Below are positions 25,963 to 39,307 of a stretch of 64,000 nt of DNA, in pieces. The notes below the pieces were generated by a model. The model had not been told where the DNA came from. It saw nothing but the letters and a program-made list of their open reading frames with translations, and made no database searches. This DNA is from Chromera velia (lineage: Eukaryota; Sar; Chromeraceae), in contig JAHBMJ010004679.1 of the NCBI GenBank assembly GCA_018398765.1, positions 1 to 64,000 on the forward strand, in the 5' to 3' direction. Numbering within the stretch: the stretch's first letter is position 1; each line of letters starts with the position of its first letter. The position numbers and the translations under genes were made by a program.

Positions 25963-28900
25963 TCAATTCAAAAGCTGTCCGGGCCCATTGCTCCCCACTC
26001 CCTCTCCACTTCCACCCCCCCGGGGCTCGTCTCCAGGCAACATAGAGTGGGGGGGCGAATTGCCGTCCATGCACGACTGCTGAGGGCCCTGCGGCAGGAA
26101 GCCATCTGCTGCTGCTTCTGCCTTGGCAATTTCCCGGAGACTTCGAGCTACACCATCGAGAAAGGAAGAGGGGCTGGGGCGGATACTGTGAGGGTGGAGG
26201 GGGTGCGCATACGCATGCCTCCCTGCCCCCCCAGCAACACCCGGAATTGCAGAGGGATACGTCATCCCCCCACTCGCCTGCTGACCTCCCGTTGCACCCT
26301 CTCTCAACCCGGGGAGTGGGTGCGATGATAGTGACAGTCCGCTCCCTTGGCGCCCTACAGAAACAGGGGGAGGGGGCGGAAGGGGGGTGAAATTGACCCC
26401 TCTCATTTGAGAGAGGGAGACGGACCCCCTTGCACCCGCGCTGGTGAACGACCGAGAAAGAGACAAAGGAGGAGTCACGTTCGCCGCCTCAAGCCCGCGT
26501 TCCCCCAAGCTCCGACCACCACCCTGCACTGCTGCAGTTGCATTCAAACCCAAACCTTCCCTTTCTCTCTCCCCACCGACTGCCAATTCTTCTCGATACA
26601 TCCTCGAAATTGCCCCACCCCTCCCACCCGGGTAAAGCCCTCCAGCCAAACTTCGCCGACGGGGCGGTACACTCGAAGTGCTGCCCTCCCTTGCCTTCGG
26701 ATACGAGGGCGGGATTCTGGGGACCCCGGCATGCGCCCACTGGGCCCGTGGGGGTGTCGGTTGTTTCTGAATGAACCCCACAGGGGAAGAGGGATAGGAA
26801 TCAAAGGCTGCAGCCGCTAGGCGACTGTCGGCAGAAAACGGCCCTGCGGATGACGGTTCTGCGATCGGAGACGCTTGAGCCGACAGACCCACTAGAGAGG
26901 ACCTCTGACTCGCTGCAAGGAACGGAGGAGGGTCTGCCGCGTTCCAGGATCCGATGCTGAACTCTCGCCTGCACAGGACTGTTGCGTTAGTGCCGTGAAC
27001 AGAATTGGCGAGAGAGGCTAGCTCGGCATCTCTGTCTCTCAGGGCGACGACAGACTCAAGAGGAGAATCGGGGGGTGAAACACCGGCGGCGTCAAAAAGA
27101 AGACGCGCCGCCCCCGGTGAGGGATGGGGAAGGATACCATGCCCCCCCGGCACAGGGGACGCGGCCACAGAGAAGGCGAAGGATGTCGCACGAGAACGGG
27201 GTTGCAGTCCTGCGACCAGTTCTCTCTCTGTCAATTCGCCCCATGAGGGCACCCTTGGAAGCACCCTTCCTCCCACCTCTCCTCCCTCATCATCCATGCG
27301 CACACACGTGTTTTGACGCACGCACGTGGCTAGAGACGCTTTGCGGCTATCTGCCCAAGATTCCTCTCTGTTGACTGTCACAGGGGACCGGAAGTCCACA
27401 TCTGACTGGTCATCCACTGCAGGAGACTGGAGAGACTGATGGTGGTATGCCTGGGTCCCCACACTCCCACTTAGAGGACCACGGAGACCCAAACTACCGG
27501 GGCCCATCAGGGCCCGACCGCGCGAGTCGGCACGTGCAGCTGCAGTCAAGGAAAACGGAAGACTGCCGCCAGAGCCCATTCCGAGCTCACCAACTGAGTG
27601 TGGATGAACATTGGGGTGATCAGTCACTTTCGGGACAACCGTCAGGGGTGACGGCCGAACCTGCTTGTACTGCCCAGTCCCCGACCGACCCGTATCCCCG
27701 CACCCCTGTTGCCGGTCCCCTGACCAAGCACCCATTTCCTCGACTGGTGTCCGGGAGGACAAGGGGAATCTCTGAGAGACTACGGAGCAGTCTTGCAGTG
27801 GCATCGCGGAGGGTGCTGCAGGACTTGTGGTCACTCTGCAGAGAGACGGCCCGGGGGGACTTTCCGAGTCATCGTCACTGACGTTCCCGTCTCCTCCCGG
27901 TGTGAAATGAGAGGAGGAAAAGGGCATAGGCTTCTTTGGGGAGTAGGAGGTCATCGGGGTGGGCGCACGGGATCGTAACGCCTTCTGGTGCCTCCCTTGT
28001 CTCCCCCTTTTGCCATCAGTCTTTCCTTGAACCGTCAGTGGCGGAGAGGAAGGCCGTGGAAGAAGAGCGGACAGTGGCCGTCCTACCCCAAACCAGGTCT
28101 GGGAGACGGGAGACGAAGAGAGACGGATCTCGGTCTTCGAGGGGGGCAACGAAGGAGGACCTCCTTCCTGCCGTCTCCAGAAAAAAGGAGCGTACGGACA
28201 CCTCCTGCAAAGCACCAAACATAAAGGAACAGAAGGGAAGAGTGTATTTGCAGCAAAAAACATATCTAATCCCCCTCCCGCGTCCGTGAAGCCAGAACCG
28301 CACAGAAAGAAAGACTCCTCATTCCGTCAGCACGAGTTTGTTCCGCCAGTTCCTTCACCCTTTTTCACTTCAATTTCAGTTCGACGGGAAAGACCTCTGA
28401 AAGGCCAATGATCAGCGAGCAGATACCTTCAGATCTCTTTAGGAAAGATGAGAGGAGAAATGGAATCTTGTATCGAACCCTTTCCTCAATTTTCTGTAGA
28501 AAAAGAAAAAAGAGGGGAAGAACGTCAGCTGACCTTACTTCCTTCCGGACAGCGTTGGTGAAAGCAGATGCGGCCCTCAGAGAACTATCCCCGTAAGACA
28601 AGAAACCAACGAAGGGGTTCTTCGACAGCGGTCCGCATGGCAACCGTTGCATGAAAGGCCCACCTTCACCCCCACACCGAAAGCAGACACTAGGAGCGGC
28701 CACTACCGGAGACCGACGAGGAACTGCACCGTCGACCCCTGTGACACCCCCTGCCTCCTTTTCCGACGAAGGGGACGACGTCACAGACACAGGGGACGAC
28801 CCATGTGACGTATGCATCATCACTCCCTTTTCGTTGGTCGGGCTGGTTTGGTGGGGAAGTGTTCGTACAGGTGGCCTTCGCAAACCAGGGAACGCCCCCT

Positions 28901-31900
28901 GTGCTGCACCAGGGGTATCGGTGCCACGCACAGGGGACAGCGTCGGAGTACGGGGGGCGAAGATCGGCACCTGGGAAGCGAACCTACCCGTTCCCTCCGA
29001 CTCGGTTCCTGCGGATGCGCATGTGAACCCCCCCCCCTGGACCCGCCTTCTCGGGTCCGCCTTCACACTCACGACAGAGACGGGGACTGCAGAAGGCGGC
29101 TGCTGCTGCTGAGCGGGAGCCTTGACCCCTCTCGGATTCCTGAAGCACTTCGACTGCTGAGGCTTTCCTGCGGCTGCCTGAGAAGTACAGGCCGCACACC
29201 GGAGACGAGCGACAAGCACCGGCAGATCTCTGCAAGCAAAAAGAACAAGAAAGGAACACGGATGAATGCATGCACACATACACGCAGAGAAACATGCACA
29301 GTAAGCGACATTGCGAGGAAGAGAGAGAATGAAGTGACGCCACCGGCCATTACTCCCTGTTCGATGGAGAGGAGAAGATGACTGATCGAGGGACCATACT
29401 GGAAGGGGCACCCGCAGAGAAAAATGAACCTTGATGAAACGAAAAAGGACGACAGAAAAGAAAAGTGAGATCGCGGCATTTGAAAGAGGCAGACTTACTC
29501 TGCAAATGCCTGCTTCCCGGCGTTTCCACTTTGTTCCTCTCCGGCTTCCTCCCTCTCCTTTTCCTTCTCCTTCTCCCTCATCAGATGCAACCCGGCGGCA
29601 GACGTCACAGACAGTGGAGGGACCCTGACAAGCCCCCTCCCTGGTCTCTTCCCCCCGCTTCTCTCTGTCTCACCCTTCTGGCGTCCAGATGAATCCAGAG
29701 ACTGGAAAAAGGGGTGCGCCAGCGCTTCTGCAGTCAACAAATCAGATGTAACACAAGGTGAGGCGGTGTGAAGGAATTAAGAGAAACAGAGACGAGAAAA
29801 CGCACGCTGAACGAAAAAGGCTTCAGAGAGGGATTAGCATAACAAAGGCACGGGACAATAAGGGCGCCCAAGAAAATTTCACAAAAAACACACACAAAAC
29901 ACGCGGAACAAAGGAAGAAAGGCAACTATTCACGAAAAAGAAGGAGAACAAAGAGCAGCACCGATCAACCAACCAACCAACCAACCTTCAGCGCTAGGTC
30001 GATCCGAAGGGTCGCTGGCCAAAAGTCGGCACGCGAGGTCGAGGCCTTCCAGACTCACCCGACGCCACTTTTCGCCTCTAAAACTCACTCCCTTCATCAC
30101 CACACCCGCCCCAGGGCAATCACGAATATCCACCCCTGTCACCCCCAACTCAGGAGACAATGAGTCGGATCCTTCCTTTTCTCTCTCACTTCCTCTGGGG
30201 AAGGCAGAAGGAAGGTCTGGTGAGTTCCCGGGGGTTCTCACTGTTCTAGGAGATCCCCTGAGACCATACCGCGTCGGGATGGGGCCCTTACTCTTACTCC
30301 TCTCCCTGTCTTTCACTTTGGTTGAGGAGACGGCATCGACCGCTTTTGGGCCGACTCCACCTGCCTCCCTCTCCCGTTCCCTTTCTGCCCTCTCACTCCT
30401 CTCTTTGATAAACCTGCGGATGCCCACGAACTCCCGTTCAACGTTGCAGCAGTCAGCTGAGGAAGTGGGGATACCCCCATTTCTTCCGTTGCCGGTGCCG
30501 CCAGAAGAAGACGAAAGAATACGCGGACGTCCCGATTTTGTTGATCCCCCCCCACCCACCGACTCTAAGGCACTCACCACTCGTCTGTTTCTGTGCTGTC
30601 TCCTACCATCTTTCGGCCCACCAACAGACAAGGACGTGCCTCTGGAAGGTGTCATGGGAGTGCGAGAGTCAGACATAGGAGTTTGCATGAAAGATGCGGA
30701 AGAAGCTTGCGCAGCTTCGGAGCGCACTTCTGCGTTAGAGAGAGAAGACATGGGTGACCACGCCTCCCTAGGTGCAGGCGCCTCGCTCCTTGCTGTGAAC
30801 CCCCCTGACACCCCCCCATTCAAACGTGCAAGAGGGAGACGGAGCTCTGCGCGAGCGGCTGCTGCAGCAGAGGTTGCGATGCTGGCGGGTGCAGAAGGAA
30901 GAGGAAGTGGAGGGCGGGACCTAGAACGGCTGCCTCTGAGTGAGTCAACCATCGCCGTCTGGGGAGGAGCGATGATCGCTGCCGGAGCCCTGGGGCTTGG
31001 GCTTCCCCCCTCTAGTCGTGGGATTGCGGGTGGGAGAATTTGATTGTGTTGCTGTTGGGAGAAGAGAAAGGGACGGGGGTCAGTTGAAGGAGAGGAGAAA
31101 AAACGACGCCGTCTCGACAGAGCACCCCTCAAGCCTCCACCAAAACAAGCAGCTGAGGAAAGGGCAAGTTGCTCCTCCTCCTCTTCCAACCCGTCGACCC
31201 CAAACCCATCCTCCTCATCACCCACTGACCCTTCCAGATCGCTGAACACTTCCCCCTCACTCCCATCGGAAGACCCGTACTCTTCCCCCACCTCACTCTC
31301 TCCCTCAGAGTCGCTGTCTGCAACCGACAACGCACCGTCAAGACCTGCGCGCCCCCACACACGGCTGTTCTTGCGATGGCGGCGGCTTTCAGGAGACGCA
31401 AGCATCGCAGGCTGACCGTCAAACGGATGAATGCCCCCCCCCAACAACAGGTACAGAATCACACCCGCTGCCCACATGTCGGATGCGGGACCCACACGCG
31501 CATTCTCCAACCTGCCTGGTGTGTTCAACTCCGGCGACATATACTGTGGTGTGCCGGGGTGACGCATCAGGCTCGTGTAGCTCCCTGGAGTCCGAACACT
31601 ACAGGGAGTCCCGACGAACGGTGCGAAGGAAGTCGCGCCGGCGGCGGTGGATCCGAAGGTGCCGCTGGTGGGAACTGCCAACGAAATGGACAATCCAGTA
31701 CTTCCCCCCCCTCCCCCTTGAGACAGCGTAAGTCCAGGGGTAGGCAGGGAAATTGGGAGGGTCGACTTTGTGGCTGCGTGGGCGCTGCCGGGGGTAGTGG
31801 AAAATCCCGGAGAGGGCGCGCTCGTGACCGGTGAGCAGTGGGCCGCTTGGCGTCTCGGGATCGGGAGAGCCACTGCGAGAGGCATCGGGGCACTCACCGC

Positions 31901-33585
31901 AGCTGTGGATGTGTGCGGCATAGGGGGTGAAGCACTCCCGCTCCCCGTCCCTGCACTCTGACACCCCAACCCCCCATGAACTGTGGTGAGGGAATCGCGG
32001 TCCAATGGGACCCCCCCTTCCTCACTCGGCTGTTCCCCGGCAGGCCATGGCATCATCTCATCGGCAGCTGCGGAGATGGAGGCAGAAACGGAGACGGCGG
32101 AAGGCGAGGAGCAGAGCACTGTGCGTGCCAGCTGGCCTGTCCTTGCGGGCCCCGATCGTTTGTGAAGCGGCAAGGGGGGCGGTATTGCCGGGCATGCACT
32201 CAAGGTGACACCGGCAGAGCGGGTGCTTGCAGTAGGCGATCCCTTGTTGCTTGAACAACAAGCGGACACAACTGCAAGGGCCCCGGCATCCTCCCTCTCC
32301 TTCTCTCGCAGGGGGCCCGTTCCGGCAGGACCTCCTGTCCCACCATGCCCACCTGCTGGTGCGATGAATGCGGGATGCGGGAGGGCAGAGCACCGAACAC
32401 GTCTCGAGACCGTAGTGGCGCTCCCGAAGTCCAGCAGCTTTAAAGGGTTGCTGCTGGTAAACTTCACCGTCTCTTCTGTCTGAGAGTTGGGAGATATTGC
32501 GGCTGCCTTTTCCTTCTCTGACCGTTGTCGGTTTGTGGGGGAGGGGGGTGGTGCGGGAGGGATCTCGTGGTGGTTTTTGACGAACATGAAGTTCTCGGGC
32601 TGCAAGGAAAGACGGGGAGAGTGCACTTAATCTGAGTATGTTCCAACACTCATACCAACTCAGACTGGGCGAAGGTAGAGAGGATGAAGACACAAGTGAA
32701 CCTAGTAGGGAAGAAAACACAGTACACGTGAGCAGACAGAAGTCCCTTGAGGGAAAGGAAAGGAACAACATTTTGAGCAAGGGACAAAATGAAGCTCCTC
32801 ACACTACTTGACCGCACATCTGCCTTCCCACCCCAAGGACAGGACAGCTTTCTCTTTGGGCAAAAGGAAAAGAAACGAACAAAACTCGCATTTCTCGCCT
32901 TTATCTACTTCAAGCTGCCCACCTTCACGTCTCCGTGAACCATTCCCCTTCCGTGAAGGTGCGCGAGCGCCTCCAGAATTTGTCTGAAGAGCTGCTTGGA
33001 GTCCTCTTCCGACATGTCTGGAGAGGTCTCGATGAGATCAAAGAGCTCGGGACCGTGAAGACGCTCCATGACAACATAAAAGTTTCGGTCGTCCTCAAAA
33101 AACCCCACATGCTTGACGATATTCGCATGATCAAGAAGCATCACACGTTCCGCGAGCTCGTGCCAACTCATCGGATTCTGCCAGGCGTCTTTGCGCTCGA
33201 CTTTCATCGCATACCCGTTGGGCGAAGGTCGGTGGATCGGAAATTTGGGACGCACTTCCCGCAACAGACCGGTAGAGCCTTCACCAATGATGTGTCCGAC
33301 TACGAACAGATCATCGATTTTATTGACCCTCCTGACTGCTGCAGAGCGCCAAGAGGAAGGTTTACTCTCCCCCCACATCCCCTGACTTGCAAGACCGGGA
33401 GGAGTTTCCGGAGGAATTTGAGGGAAGGCGGGGAAGTGACTGCGGAGCTCTCTGTCTCTCGACTCTCTGCTCCCATTTCCCCCCGTCAAATCAATGGGTA
33501 GAGACAGAGGCACACGCGAGTCTGTGCCCGGAGTTTGTTGCAGTTGATTTGAAGATGACATCAGGAGAGACCTAAAATCATCCAA
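25963..33585 (-). CDS. Giant protein kinase with split catalytic domain
   Basis: Five exons on the minus strand, each junction GT-AG and in phase: 33,585-32,923; 32,599-29,986; 29,727-29,499; 29,229-28,534; 28,204-25,963 (TGA stop). Product about 2,147 residues. The N-lobe is near residues 90-220: glycine loop GEGSTG, lysine in AMKVE (128), then the catalytic loop VHGDVKPENF, split by intron 1, with HGD instead of HRD. LLDFGS follows near 275-281 after a 40-residue insert. An activation-segment insert of about 300 Ser/Pro/Gly-rich residues then precedes GTPQYMSPE (near 570-578) and SDMWAAGVILYLLLGG. A further insert of about 450 residues precedes LACRLLASDPSDRPSAE and, in exon 3, ALAHPFF. All catalytic residues appear present, so activity is plausible. 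About 1,000 C-terminal residues are low-complexity. KPENF and the C-lobe look CAMK/CDPK-like, but I see no EF-hands. Confidence 0.85.
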
Positions 33586-34413
33586 GGGTCAAAGAAGACG
33601 TATGACCGTCAAAAGTCTCAGTCTTCGTAGCTCTGTTGTTGAAAACGGTATAAACGTGATCTTATTTCTGTTTCATTTCAAAACAAGGAATTATGAGCAG
33701 TGATCAACTAATTGCAGTGACAGTAAACAGACGACAGTATGCGGTGCTTCAACACGGACCATTCTGTTCGCAGGAAAATCGAACCTCCTCTTTCTGCTGC
33801 ACCGTATCATTCCTTTTCAAAGAATTGGGACGACCGCGGCTGGAAAAAACCTTCTCCGTCAAAACAAAACGTCCAGTAAGGCGCATGCCGAAAAAGGAAT
33901 TTCTGTGAAATGTCTGATGACCTCGGATGGCTCTGTGGACAGACATTCTGTGAGTAATTGGCGGACGTGCGAGAACCGGGATGTTGGCTTTTTTTTTAGC
34001 TGGGGCCTTTCGGAATGGCTCGTCCCATTTTGGGGGGCTCTTACGACATTTTTTCCAGGTCATTATTCGTTGCCCAGGTTACTCGCACGGAGCCAACTTG
34101 CGGGTCCAGATTGTATCACCGATGGCAGAGCAGTATATATATAGGACAGATGAGTGTGTCGGACGGACCCGTATAACTAACTGAAAAAACGTCTGACCTT
34201 CAACAAGCTTACTGGCACTGACTGCTTCTTGAAAAATATAGATCGCGACCACATTGCAGTCCCTGGAGCTGCAACACACGCATCGCTTAGGTGCTCCAGG
34301 TAGTCTTGGTGGACCGCAGTCGCTCTCAGATGTGTCTATTGGGACTCGGACTTTGTGCAGCCTGTAGCAAGCAACACTGACAGAGATCGTAGACGGCTCG
34401 ACCAGGTCCTTCC
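33586..34413. promoter_or_regulatory. Shared intergenic of the kinase/NLE1 pair
   Basis: 828 bp lie between the divergent start codons of the kinase (minus) and NLE1 (plus) genes. It is less repetitive than the surrounding intergenic DNA. A TATATATA stretch lies at 34,134-34,142, about 270 bp upstream of the NLE1 ATG; whether it acts as a promoter element is unknown. Confidence 0.5.
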
Positions 34414-37400
34414 ATGAGTGCCCCGGCTCCATCGAAACGGCCCCGGACGGGCGAGGCTCCCGAGCCTCCCCCCATCCCCACGAACGCGATTGTGCAGTTC
34501 TTTGACCCTGAAGGCAATGCCTCTGGCACACAGCTGGACGTTCCCACCTCCATTACCAGGGCACAGTTGGAGAGTCTACTGAATCAAATGCAGGAGAACG
34601 AAGAGATCCAACCGTACTCCTTCTCCATTCATGACAATTCCGTAGAAGTGCATAACTCTCTCGCAGACGCCTACACCGAACTTGCCAAGCAGGGGGCGTC
34701 GGTCTCTTCAGAGACGGTGATGAAAATTACCTTCCATCCCCTTGCTGTCTTTAAGGTGCGTGCCGTCACTCGATGCACCAGTTCCCTGCAAGGTCACACG
34801 GAGGCTGTCCTCTGCTGTGCCTTCTCACCAGACGGTTCCATGCTGGCCACAGGGTCGGGTGATACCACAGTTCGGTTGTGGGACCTGAACACTGAGACTC
34901 CTCTCCATGTGTGCAAGGGACACAAGAATTGGGTCTTGGTGGTGTCTTGGGCCCCGGATGCCGCGACTGTGGCGTCTGCAGGGATGGATAAGGAGATTCG
35001 TTGCTGGAACCCCAGAAAAGGCACTGCAGTTGGAACAGTACTGAAGGGTCACTCCCAACCTGTAACGTGTCTTGCCTGGCAACCTCTGCATCTGGTCAAA
35101 GAAAGGAATGACGGCGTGACCCCCGTGCCGAAATTGGCGAGTGGGTCAAAGGATTATTCAGTCCGCGTGTGGGACGTGGCGGTGGGCACGTGTCTGTTTT
35201 CACTTTCTTCCCATACGCAAGCTGTAACGTCTGTGGTGTGGTCTGGGGAGGGGGGGGAGGAGGGAGGCGAGGCTGAAGAGGGTATGGTGATGTCGGGATC
35301 TCGGGATAGACTGGTGAAGGTGTGGAATCCTCAGAACGGAAAGATGACAAAGGACCTCAAAGGACACGCACACTGGGTCCGTCCGATCTTCTTTTCCTCT
35401 GTGCTTCTGTTGGCTTGCCTCTCTGCATGAATGCCGATCGGTTCCGTTTTGAGCTGAACTTTTTCCTCTTTTCTTGCGTTTCTGCCTTCCGGGCTTGATT
35501 GAACCTGAGCCTCATTTGAATGATGCAGGTGAATTCTCTTGCCCTGAACACTGCCTTTGTTCTTCGCACGGGTTCGTTCGCTCCGGACAAAAAGGACTCC
35601 TCCAGCGCGGTGGGCAAGCAGTCCTTCGCAGAGATGAAAAAAGCAGCAGCAGAAAGGTCCGTTTTTTTCGGTGGATGGTGATTTGTTTGAAAACGAACGT
35701 TCTCATCTCTGTTGGACCGGAAAATAGCGTGTCCCTAAATTTGGGGACAAAAACAGCCGAATTTGAGGTGTCATGTGATCTCTTTCTGTTCCTTTTTCAC
35801 CCATAGTACGCCCCCAGTTTGATTTCCTCCTTCCGTCCATCCATGCCCTTCCATCCATCCATGCATCCGTCGGGTTGTAGCTCTGCCAAAAGTACCCCCA
35901 CGATACAGAAATCACCTCATCTGTAGAGTGTTCCCTCACACAAAGTACGAATCCCCACTCTTCCTTTCCTCGGGTCGCTCCCTTTCCTTTCAGGTACCGG
36001 GAATGTGTGCGTGTGTGTGGAGGGGAGCGGCTTTTGAGTTGCTCGGACGACTTCACGATGTTCCTCTGGAAACCTTCCGAGTCTAGACAGCCAGTGGGAA
36101 GACTGACGGGACACCAGAAGGTTCGTGTTTGCATTGAGAAAAGGTGGAGAGACCCGAAGAAAAGTGAAGATTCCTTTCTATTGTTTTGCTGAGTGGCGTC
36201 GCGCATTGAGCACTGTTCGGTCTGGGATGGATGCAACTGAGTTTGTCTGCATTTTGTGCTTCTTTGCCCTTCTCTTTCCTCTTCCCTTTCTTTCTGTCTG
36301 CCTGAATTCTGTCCATCTGAAGGTCTGCCTCCCTCCCGTGCAGTTTTCTGTTTCCGAGTTCCCCCGGTCCTTTTGTCCATCTATGGGGTCTGAAAAACAA
36401 CTGCGTTGCTCAGCCACTTCTCCTGTCCAGCTGACTGTGCGTCGGTACTTACACACTATTGTCTGTGTTGCTTTCTCGGTTTGTACCGATAGTCAGTCAC
36501 TTTCCTCACTTTTGCCAAAACCTGTGTCACGCAGATTGTGAACCACGTCGCGTTCTCCCCCGACGGACGGTGGATGGCATCTGCGTCTTTCGACAAGAGC
36601 GTTCGGATCTGGGATGGCAGAACAGGAAAGTGAGTTGAGTGAGAGAAGCCTGCACACGTGCGTGTGTGTTTGTGTGTTTGTGTAAGTGAGTGAGGGAGTG
36701 GGTGAGTGAGGGAGGGAGTGGGTGAGTGAGTGAGTGAGTGAGTGAGTGAGTGGACTGGGAGAAGTGCAGCGAGATTTCGGTCTCTTTGGCGACAGGATGC
36801 GTTCAAGGCGGGTGGGGTAAAAGAGCAGAGCACAGCATGTGAAGAAGAAAAGAGCAGGAGAGGAGGAGTGACCAAGAAGAGATTGTTGTATGTGTGAAAT
36901 TCGTCGAATCCGAGGGCATTCATTCTGTTGTTGGAGCATTTGACGGGTGCTCCATGGTTCCTTCCGTGCGTGCAGATTGGTCTGCGCTTTGCGGGGCCAC
37001 GTGGGGGAGGTGTACCAGCTTGCCTGGTCTGCCGACAGTAGACTCCTCGTGTCGGCTTCCAAAGACTCAACCGTCAAGGTGGGTGGGCAGTGGGGCTCTT
37101 GTGAACGACCATGGGGATGCTTTGTCACCTATCCGATCTAGGTACTGGAGTTTAATGCTTCCTGCTTGGAAGGAAAGATTCATATATGGATTGAACAAAA
37201 AACACGTGTACGAACAGCGGTATCGTGTCTTGTAATGTTGACCAAGGTGGAGAGAGCACTTCACGGTTCTGTAGGCGTCTTCCGATTCATGATCTCGAGA
37301 GCGCCGTACGACTCTCAATAAGAAGGAGAAACGAAGGAAAGAGAGAGGAAAGGAAGAAAGGAAGGAGGGATGAACAACTGCCAGAACGAACGTATGCACG

Positions 37401-37933
37401 TCTGCAAACACGAACCATTTCACGAATGAATGCAGAGACCGACGAACGAAAAAAGGATCGGAAGAGAAACAGAAAAAGAGAGAAGGGAAGGAAAAAAGAC
37501 GAAAAGAAAGGAAGACAGGAAGACAGCAAAAAAGACAGAAGAGAACGACGAAAAAAATGTGGACAGATAAACAGAAGAAGAACAGAGAGAAAGAATAAGA
37601 AAATATGAGCAAAGAGAGACGGCAGGAACGCAGGGGGGAAAGTGGGAATCTCCAAAGGACAAGACAAAGAGGAAACATTTTTGCTGGTTTGTAGATGGCT
37701 TTCTGCGTGTCCAATATCTTCTGGTCCCCCGTTAGTATTTTTCTTTTCCCTCCCTGTCTCCCTCTGTCCCTATTCTGTCCCGATGTTGACAGGTTTGGGA
37801 CATCTCTCGGAGGAAGCTCCGGGAGGACCTTCCCGGTCATGCTGACGAAGTCTTCGCTGTCGACTGGGCCCCCGATGGACAGCGCGTCGCAAGCGGCTCA
37901 AAGGACCGTCTCCTTAAAATATGGAGGCACTGA
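34414..37933 (+). CDS. NLE1: Notchless homolog, ribosome-assembly WD40 protein
   Basis: Six exons: 34,414-35,376; 35,529-35,656; 35,994-36,120; 36,535-36,629; 36,976-37,078; 37,793-37,933, all GT-AG and in phase, giving 518 residues (yeast Rsa4 515, human NLE1 485). Residues about 24-115 form the ubiquitin-like NLE domain (starting [11 protein letters not shown]), which in yeast binds the MIDAS domain of the AAA+ ATPase Rea1/midasin. Then comes the family signature [20 protein letters not shown] and an eight-bladed WD40 propeller: [82 protein letters not shown] and the ending [13 protein letters not shown]. The family acts in the nucleolus and nucleus on pre-60S particles. A glycine/glutamate insert ([13 protein letters not shown]) enlarges one blade. 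Confidence 0.95.
36680..36752 (+). repeat. (GTGA)n array in NLE1 intron 4
   Basis: GTGAGTGAGGGAGTGGGT-type units in the intron that starts GTGAGTTGAGTGAG at 36,630. As in the GTPase gene, the repeat unit matches the splice-donor consensus. Confidence 0.85.
37310..37660 (+). repeat. Purine-rich tract in NLE1 intron 5
   Basis: About 350 bp of almost continuous A/G (GAAAG, AGAAGA, GGAAG units) fill the middle of the 714-bp last intron. No coding sign. Confidence 0.7.
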
Positions 37934-38148
37934 TATGTGTGCGTGGTGCATCGGAACACTGCATCCCAATGCAATGGAGCATCAAGTATAGTTCATCTCG
38001 GTGCCAAAGTGCATGAGATTACGCTGACACAGAATGCAGAACTAACTATTAATCTGGCCATTAATTGGCGACTCAGTGTCGAATCTTCAGAAATACTTCC
38101 AGCATTGGCGTTAGCATGTCGGCAATTACTAGAACCAATTAGTCGAGG
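37934..38148. other. Intergenic after NLE1
   Basis: The NLE1 3' flank. No gene seen. It ends with the first copy of the target sequence TAGTCGAGG (38,140-38,148) used by the two elements that follow. Confidence 0.6.
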
Positions 38149-38394
38149 CTAGGCGCCGCACATAAAAAAAAAGAAAAAAAAATTAGGCCTCCCCAACTTT
38201 TTTTTTTCTTTTGTTTTTTTTAAGGTCAAAAGTCATGTACACATTCTATGTAGAAAAGTAAGTTTGAGAGTTGAAAGAGATTTTTTTCCTTTTGGAGGCA
38301 CTTGAAATAAAAAAATAAAAAAAAATAAAAAAAAAATTAGGCCTCTTCAACTTTTTTTTTTCTTTTTTTTTTATTTTCTGTGTGCGGCGCCTAG
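38149..38394. mobile_element. 246-bp MITE with 9-bp target duplication
   Basis: Terminal inverted repeats CTAGGCGCCGCACA at the left and TGTGCGGCGCCTAG at the right. Poly-A and poly-T tracts lie just inside, and two copies of ATTAGGCCTC sit near the inner edges. The element is flanked by TAGTCGAGG on both sides (38,140-38,148 and 38,395-38,403). A 9-bp duplication is typical of Mutator-like elements; if one edge base is assigned differently it could be 8 bp. No coding capacity. Confidence 0.8.
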
Positions 38395-38404
38395 TAGTCG
38401 AGGA

Positions 38405-39307
38405 TAGTGACCATGTTTGATTTGATTTGATTTGATTTGAGGTAGGGCTTAAGCTTAAATCAAATATCTAGTCAGGGAGGACCTAGTGTTTAAAGACCTA
38501 TCAAATACGATCAAATATTTGATCAATATGACTTTCAACCTCAAATATGAAGGTCCCGAAAAAACTTTTGCAAGTACCGATCCGTTACGCATGCTAATTC
38601 AAATGAAAAAACCTAAATCTTGATGGTTTGCTCTCAAAAAAAAACGTTTTGAGCTGCACTGAAATTAACGTTTCACCCCCTTTTACTTCATGCAGAGGGT
38701 GTGGAGCAGTTCCAGAAAGGCAAGGGAAAAGGCAACGGGGGGGCTACTGACAGTGCTAGAGGGGGGGCTGCTCCTGCAGGGCTCGGCGGGAGGACCAATT
38801 TGAAACCAAAGAGAAAAAGCTCTCAGCAGCTCCCACCACCGATCGATTCGACTCACATTGAAGAAAGTGATCATGAAGAAGAGGAAAAGGAAGTGCCATA
38901 AAGCTGAGTGATTGTCACCTCAATTTTGGTACGTGCTCTAACTTTATCGTATCAATAAAAAGTCATATGCAATTTCAAATCTATCAATTTTACGTTCTTA
39001 ATCTCTATTAGTACTAGAGTGAGTCTCAGTGACTAGTGTATATACACTGCCACACAGGCATATTTTTTTTACGGAACTGATAAGTTATAATTTTATATAT
39101 ATTTTTTTAAATTTTTGAAACACACATCAGAAATGTTCTGATAACTATTGTCATGAGAAAAATGATCAGAGTGACAGTAAGTCAGTGACTCAGTGAGGAA
39201 CCCTAAGAGGTTAACCTCAAATCTTACCTCAAATATCAAATATTTGAGGTTGAAGCTCAAATCAAATCAAATCAAATCAAATATAATCAAATCAAACATG
39301 GTCACTA
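38405..39307. mobile_element. hAT-like element, 8-bp target duplication
   Basis: Perfect terminal inverted repeats of at least 23 bp (TAGTGACCATGTTTGATTTG inward from both ends), continuing into TTTGA/TCAAA repeats. The 8-bp duplication GTCGAGGA lies at 38,397-38,404 and 39,308-39,315. TAGTG ends plus an 8-bp duplication are the hallmarks of hAT transposons. At 903 bp it is nonautonomous. An open frame of 66 codons (38,701-38,901) follows a TTCATGCAG acceptor-like site and encodes a Gly/Lys-rich then acidic tail. It may be the last exon of a former transposase, but this cannot be shown here. Confidence 0.85.

Noticed and set aside
36456-37128. Overlapping minus-strand open frames of over 200 codons opposite NLE1.
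   Set aside because: They are antisense shadows of NLE1 exons and GTGA repeats; the plus-strand exons are fixed by splice sites and WD40 motifs.
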